NCBI RefSeq assembly: GCF_019429335.1
Contig: NZ_JAHYJB010000001.1
Coordinates: 1 to 64,000, forward strand
Reading direction: 5' to 3'
DNA from: Sulfurimonas sp.
GTDB taxonomy: Bacteria; Campylobacterota; Campylobacteria; Campylobacterales; Sulfurimonadaceae
DNA: 64,000 bases
In this document: positions 60,666 through 64,000 of the stretch, one piece after another
Layout: the number at the start of each line of letters is the position of its first letter
How positions within the stretch are numbered: the stretch's first letter is position 1
Made by a program: the position numbers and the translations under genes
The notes under the pieces: generated by a model
Databases searched by the model: none
What the model was told of the DNA's origin: nothing
Seen by the model: the letters and a program-made list of their open reading frames with translations, nothing else

Positions 60666-60989
60666 ATGACAACTTTGCAAGACATTATAAAAACGCATGT
60701 ATGCGGAGAGATTTTCAGCGAATTCCCAACAGATCTAGGACAGCATCCATTTGACTTTTTTATGACATATGGTATTGATGTTGACTTGCCAATTTCACAC
60801 CCTGCTTTAGCGGGATGGGGATTTATGGTTTGTGAGCAATATGAATACGAAACGGTCGAAAGCTTAAGAGGATTGATGGTAAATCAACTAGATTCTATGC
60901 TTGAATTACAAAAAAAAATACAAACTTCATCTAAGGTAATTATTTCTAATGAATTTGTGATATTTGCTACAACAGGAGGCGTACTATGA
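60666..60989 (+). CDS. Hypothetical protein
   Basis: ATG 60666 (MTTLQDIIKTHVCGEIF) after GAAGGAG; provided ORF starts earlier. Confidence 0.6.
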   Translation: MTTLQDIIKTHVCGEIFSEFPTDLGQHPFDFFMTYGIDVDLPISHPALAGWGFMVCEQYEYETVESLRGLMVNQLDSMLELQKKIQTSSKVIISNEFVIFATTGGVL

Positions 60990-61468
60990 AAAAGTTTTTA
61001 GTACCATTCGAGGAACAAGAAACAGTTTGGTGTAAATACCTCATAACAGTTGAAGCAAAATCAGCGCAAGCTGCACTTAACAAAGTAAAAAAGGTAGTTG
61101 CAAGAGGAGACTCTATACAAGTTAACTTTGGTTTTGAAGAGTGTGAGTTTGTTGAGATTACAGAACACATTCATAGTGATTGCGAGTACAACATTGACGA
61201 CTATTCTGTTGATGATGTTGTGGCTTACGATGATCGTATCGCTTGCGAATTAAGTCTCTCGGCTTTTGATATAGCTAGGTATGGGAAAGATGAGCTTTAT
61301 AGAATGGCTGAGGAAAAATTTATGAGAGTAGGTTTGGATTTGGACATTCAAGATATGGATTTAATTCCTATCAAAATTGAAGAGCATTATGTAGCATATA
61401 ATGCAATACCGACTGAATATATCAGAACATTCAGCAATGGTGAAACTGCCAAAAGGATTTTAAAATGA
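60986..61468 (+). CDS. Hypothetical protein
   Basis: 160 aa, ATGA overlap with upstream gene. Confidence 0.65.
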   Translation: MKKFLVPFEEQETVWCKYLITVEAKSAQAALNKVKKVVARGDSIQVNFGFEECEFVEITEHIHSDCEYNIDDYSVDDVVAYDDRIACELSLSAFDIARYGKDELYRMAEEKFMRVGLDLDIQDMDLIPIKIEEHYVAYNAIPTEYIRTFSNGETAKRILK

Positions 61469-61704
61469 GAGAATATGATAAAAAACTACAAACAAAAAAG
61501 TTTACTGTTGAGATTTCAACTGCCGATCAGTATGGCTATTTCGAGCATGATGTTTATGGCGATGAATTAGCCGGCGGACTTTGGTTTGAAAACAATGAGT
61601 TGGTTGATTTTGATGGTGTGTTTGCCTTACCTATACAGGTTGCAGATGCGATAATCGAACTCGGCTTTAAAGTAGATAAAGACATTTTTTGTGAGGAGGT
61701 TTAA
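61465..61704 (+). CDS. Hypothetical protein
   Basis: 79 aa, overlapping tandem gene organisation. Confidence 0.6.
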   Translation: MREYDKKLQTKKFTVEISTADQYGYFEHDVYGDELAGGLWFENNELVDFDGVFALPIQVADAIIELGFKVDKDIFCEEV

Positions 61705-61705
61705 A

Positions 61706-62110
61706 ATGACATACATCATAGAAAAATCTTATAACAAAAAACATAGCGATTACAAAGGTATCTTTGAAAATATTAGAAACGAACTAAGTCTTGCTCATCT
61801 TGTTGGCAAAAGAACACTAATGACTAATGTTAATGGTGTAACAACTTTGTTGCTTGAGGGTGCAGGATTTGAAATCGTGGAGAATTTTAAAAGAAACCTC
61901 GTTCAAAAAAATGGAAAAAAGGCAGTCTTTGTCGGTCTTGATGATTGGTCTCGCCCTGTTTTCAGAATTAGAAATACAAAAACAGGAAGATTGTTTCCTG
62001 CTGTTTTTCTTGAAGAAAATTCAGAGGGGAAGCCAATGCACTCAATGACCGATTGGGATGAGCCAGATTGCCCGTTAGAAGAAGAATACCAAGTGGGGGT
62101 TTTAAGATGA
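61706..62110 (+). CDS. Hypothetical protein
   Basis: ATG 61706 (MTYIIEKSYNKKHSDYKG) after GGAGG. Confidence 0.6.
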   Translation: MTYIIEKSYNKKHSDYKGIFENIRNELSLAHLVGKRTLMTNVNGVTTLLLEGAGFEIVENFKRNLVQKNGKKAVFVGLDDWSRPVFRIRNTKTGRLFPAVFLEENSEGKPMHSMTDWDEPDCPLEEEYQVGVLR

Positions 62111-62325
62111 GCGTCTACTATGAAAGAAACGGTATGAAAATTACTCGACTTAGAGATAGTGGCAGTGAATTTTTTCCTACGCTTGTATTTAAAGTCGAAA
62201 TTGAAGGGCAGAAGCCTAGAATAGACAAAGTTTCTTCTGTTAATGAAATACAAAAATTTATGTATATCGCTACAGAGGCAAAAACAAGAAATATGGCAGA
62301 GGTTTACTACGATATGATTTTATAA
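62107..62325 (+). CDS. Hypothetical protein
   Basis: ATGAGCGTC at 62107 overlaps the upstream stop; MSVYYERNGMKITRLRDSGS. Confidence 0.6.
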   Translation: MSVYYERNGMKITRLRDSGSEFFPTLVFKVEIEGQKPRIDKVSSVNEIQKFMYIATEAKTRNMAEVYYDMIL

Positions 62326-62481
62326 ATCTGCTTGTATAAAACTTCACATTAGGCATTTAGCCGCAAACTTAGAGTTAAATCTATAGTGGCTAATGCCTAC
62401 TATAGTGCTCTTTTTTTTGTGGCTATCAATATTTAATTTAGCAATAAATTTACATTATTTTTTAGCACATAAGGAGAAACT

Positions 62482-64000
62482 ATGGGTGCTTATTTATATT
62501 TTAAAACAACTTCTAATCCAGACGAGGTTAATGATTATTTGGAAACAAATGTTATTCAAAAAAAGTTATCTGAATTGGATGAGCAGGGCATATTTGTTGT
62601 AGATGGAAAACATCTTGAATGGGTAAAAGAAAACAGACCTGATCTTTTGGATTTTGAAGCGCAAAAATTCGGAACTGGAGATTTAAAAACCTCTGGCGGC
62701 ATCTCTTTCAAAGCAGATGAAGCAGGTTATGATGAAGAAAAACTGCTTGAGATGTGGACGCAGATTTTCGAGGAGCTGAACAAGCGATTTGAAATGAAGT
62801 ATTACGCTCACTCTTGCGCTTTTAGTGAAGATGGGCATTATTTCTCTATCGAGCAAATGAAGCGCATTACTCAAGACGGCAAGCTTCTAAGCGGCAAAAC
62901 AAGTTCAAAAGAGCATGTGATCGAACTATATAATAAATACTATTCTCTATTATCTCAACCGGAGGCGGAGACGTTTGATATGTCGATTGTCGAAGAGAAG
63001 GACGAGATAAAAGTAGAGGGAGTATGGTACACCGTTAAAGATAGTTGGAAAGGTCTCTGTATTCAAATAGTGTATAACACTATACCTATTGAAGATATAG
63101 AAGAGATACAAGACTTCAAAAAACATGTACCTAAGATTAGATACAACGGCGCAGTTGCAGACATGGAAGCCTATATATTAGACAATGGCACTTTGCTTTA
63201 TGTAGAATGTGTAGGTCAGGAGTCAATGGTTAAATCTGTTACCTCTGTTTTGATGCAAGGTCGTATGCAAATGAACAACCACACGGTTGATGCAAGTTTT
63301 GGATATTTTTCCATTAACAAAGCCGGAAACAGAAGAAAAATAGTCTCTCTTGAAGATGGTGTTGCTCATGCAATACTTTATCACTCTCCGTCAATACAAG
63401 ATACAAATTTTAGTGTTCTTATAGGTAGAGATAAAGATGAGATAATGGTTTCTTTTTCTACATGGATGGAAAAGAGTCAACCGTTGCCATACCCGAAAGA
63501 ACTAACCTCTCAAATTTTTGTTTCTCTTCAAAACAAAGAAAAACTAATCGAGCTTACAACATTCAATATCGAGGCTGTTAAGATTGATTTGTCTATCCTA
63601 GAAGATGAGTATCATGATTTGCAAGAGGTTATCTTGGAGGTATGTAAAACAAACGGATTGATTGACCCAAATGCAGAACCAATGAAACAAAAAGCTCCTC
63701 TTCCTAAATCTCCGATACTTTCTGAAAAGCAAGTAGAGTTGATTTATGAAACCCTCTCAAAAATGCCAAAGACAAAAGAAACAGAAGATACGGCAATCAA
63801 GCCTATTGGATTAAAGTTATTCACAAGCGGAATGACTTGGTACGTTGTTGAGGCGGATAAGGGTAGTGAGGATGATGAGTTTACAGGTTTGCATCCACAA
63901 GCTTTCGGATATGTTAAAAATGAAGCTGACGAATGGTGTAGTGAATGGGGTTACATAAATATAGAAGATGTTATTTCGGTTGGTGCTGAAATGGATTTGT
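62482..64000 (+). CDS. Large hypothetical protein with DUF2958-like region, truncated by window end
   Basis: Open frame of 506 codons from ATG 62482 after AAGGAG, no stop before 64000; LKLFTSGMTWYVVEADKGSEDDEFTGLHPQAFGYVKNEADEWCSEWGYINIEDVIS resembles DUF2958. Absent from the ORF track because it has no stop in the window. Confidence 0.75.
   Translation, partial: MGAYLYFKTTSNPDEVNDYLETNVIQKKLSELDEQGIFVVDGKHLEWVKENRPDLLDFEAQKFGTGDLKTSGGISFKADEAGYDEEKLLEMWTQIFEELNKRFEMKYYAHSCAFSEDGHYFSIEQMKRITQDGKLLSGKTSSKEHVIELYNKYYSLLSQPEAETFDMSIVEEKDEIKVEGVWYTVKDSWKGLCIQIVYNTIPIEDIEEIQDFKKHVPKIRYNGAVADMEAYILDNGTLLYVECVGQESMVKSVTSVLMQGRMQMNNHTVDASFGYFSINKAGNRRKIVSLEDGVAHAILYHSPSIQDTNFSVLIGRDKDEIMVSFSTWMEKSQPLPYPKELTSQIFVSLQNKEKLIELTTFNIEAVKIDLSILEDEYHDLQEVILEVCKTNGLIDPNAEPMKQKAPLPKSPILSEKQVELIYETLSKMPKTKETEDTAIKPIGLKLFTSGMTWYVVEADKGSEDDEFTGLHPQAFGYVKNEADEWCSEWGYINIEDVISVGAEMDL

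Noticed and set aside
33756-64000. Element as a classical prophage
   Set aside because: RecT and SSB-like genes are phage-like, but no capsid, portal, terminase or tail genes were recognised; ParAB and TraD-like genes favour a plasmid/ICE type.

Overview
64 kb of a Campylobacterota (Sulfurimonas-like) chromosome in two parts. About 1-33.4 kb is ordinary core genome: HPP protein, tmk, coaD, ubiX, flgA, tRNA-Leu(CAA), flgL, ftsK, acnB, a GGDEF protein, lolA, secA, a LolC/E permease, an AsmA-like protein, mltG, then a TCA/reductive-TCA cluster (monomeric icd, mdh, fumC, sucCD, oorDABC), a TetR regulator and rnpB (RNase P RNA). From about 33.5 kb to the window end is an accessory element, probably an integrated conjugative or plasmid-like element whose right end lies outside the window. 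It has a tyrosine recombinase next to rnpB, a HerA/VirB4-like ATPase, a topoisomerase IA-like protein, ParA/ParB, a TraK-like small protein, a TraD-like coupling ATPase, a phage-type recombination set (SSB-tail protein, RecT, Cas4-like nuclease, SNF2 helicase) and many orphan genes. The most unusual signals are: (i) a group I intron catalytic core (P, Q, R and S all recognisable, with P3/P4/P6/P7 pairings) around 49.06-50.79 kb, holding an ORF that is not a recognisable homing endonuclease; (ii) a topoisomerase IA homologue with no TOPRIM domain and a replaced catalytic tyrosine; (iii) an array at 51.1-60.6 kb with four 'membrane protein + ~32-38 aa single-TM microprotein' cassettes, three followed by an almost identical ~76-bp repeat; (iv) recurrent structured 5' leaders in front of the recombination genes, with stem sequences that differ between copies but keep pairing. 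All calls were made by reading the sequence; no searches or folding programs were run.
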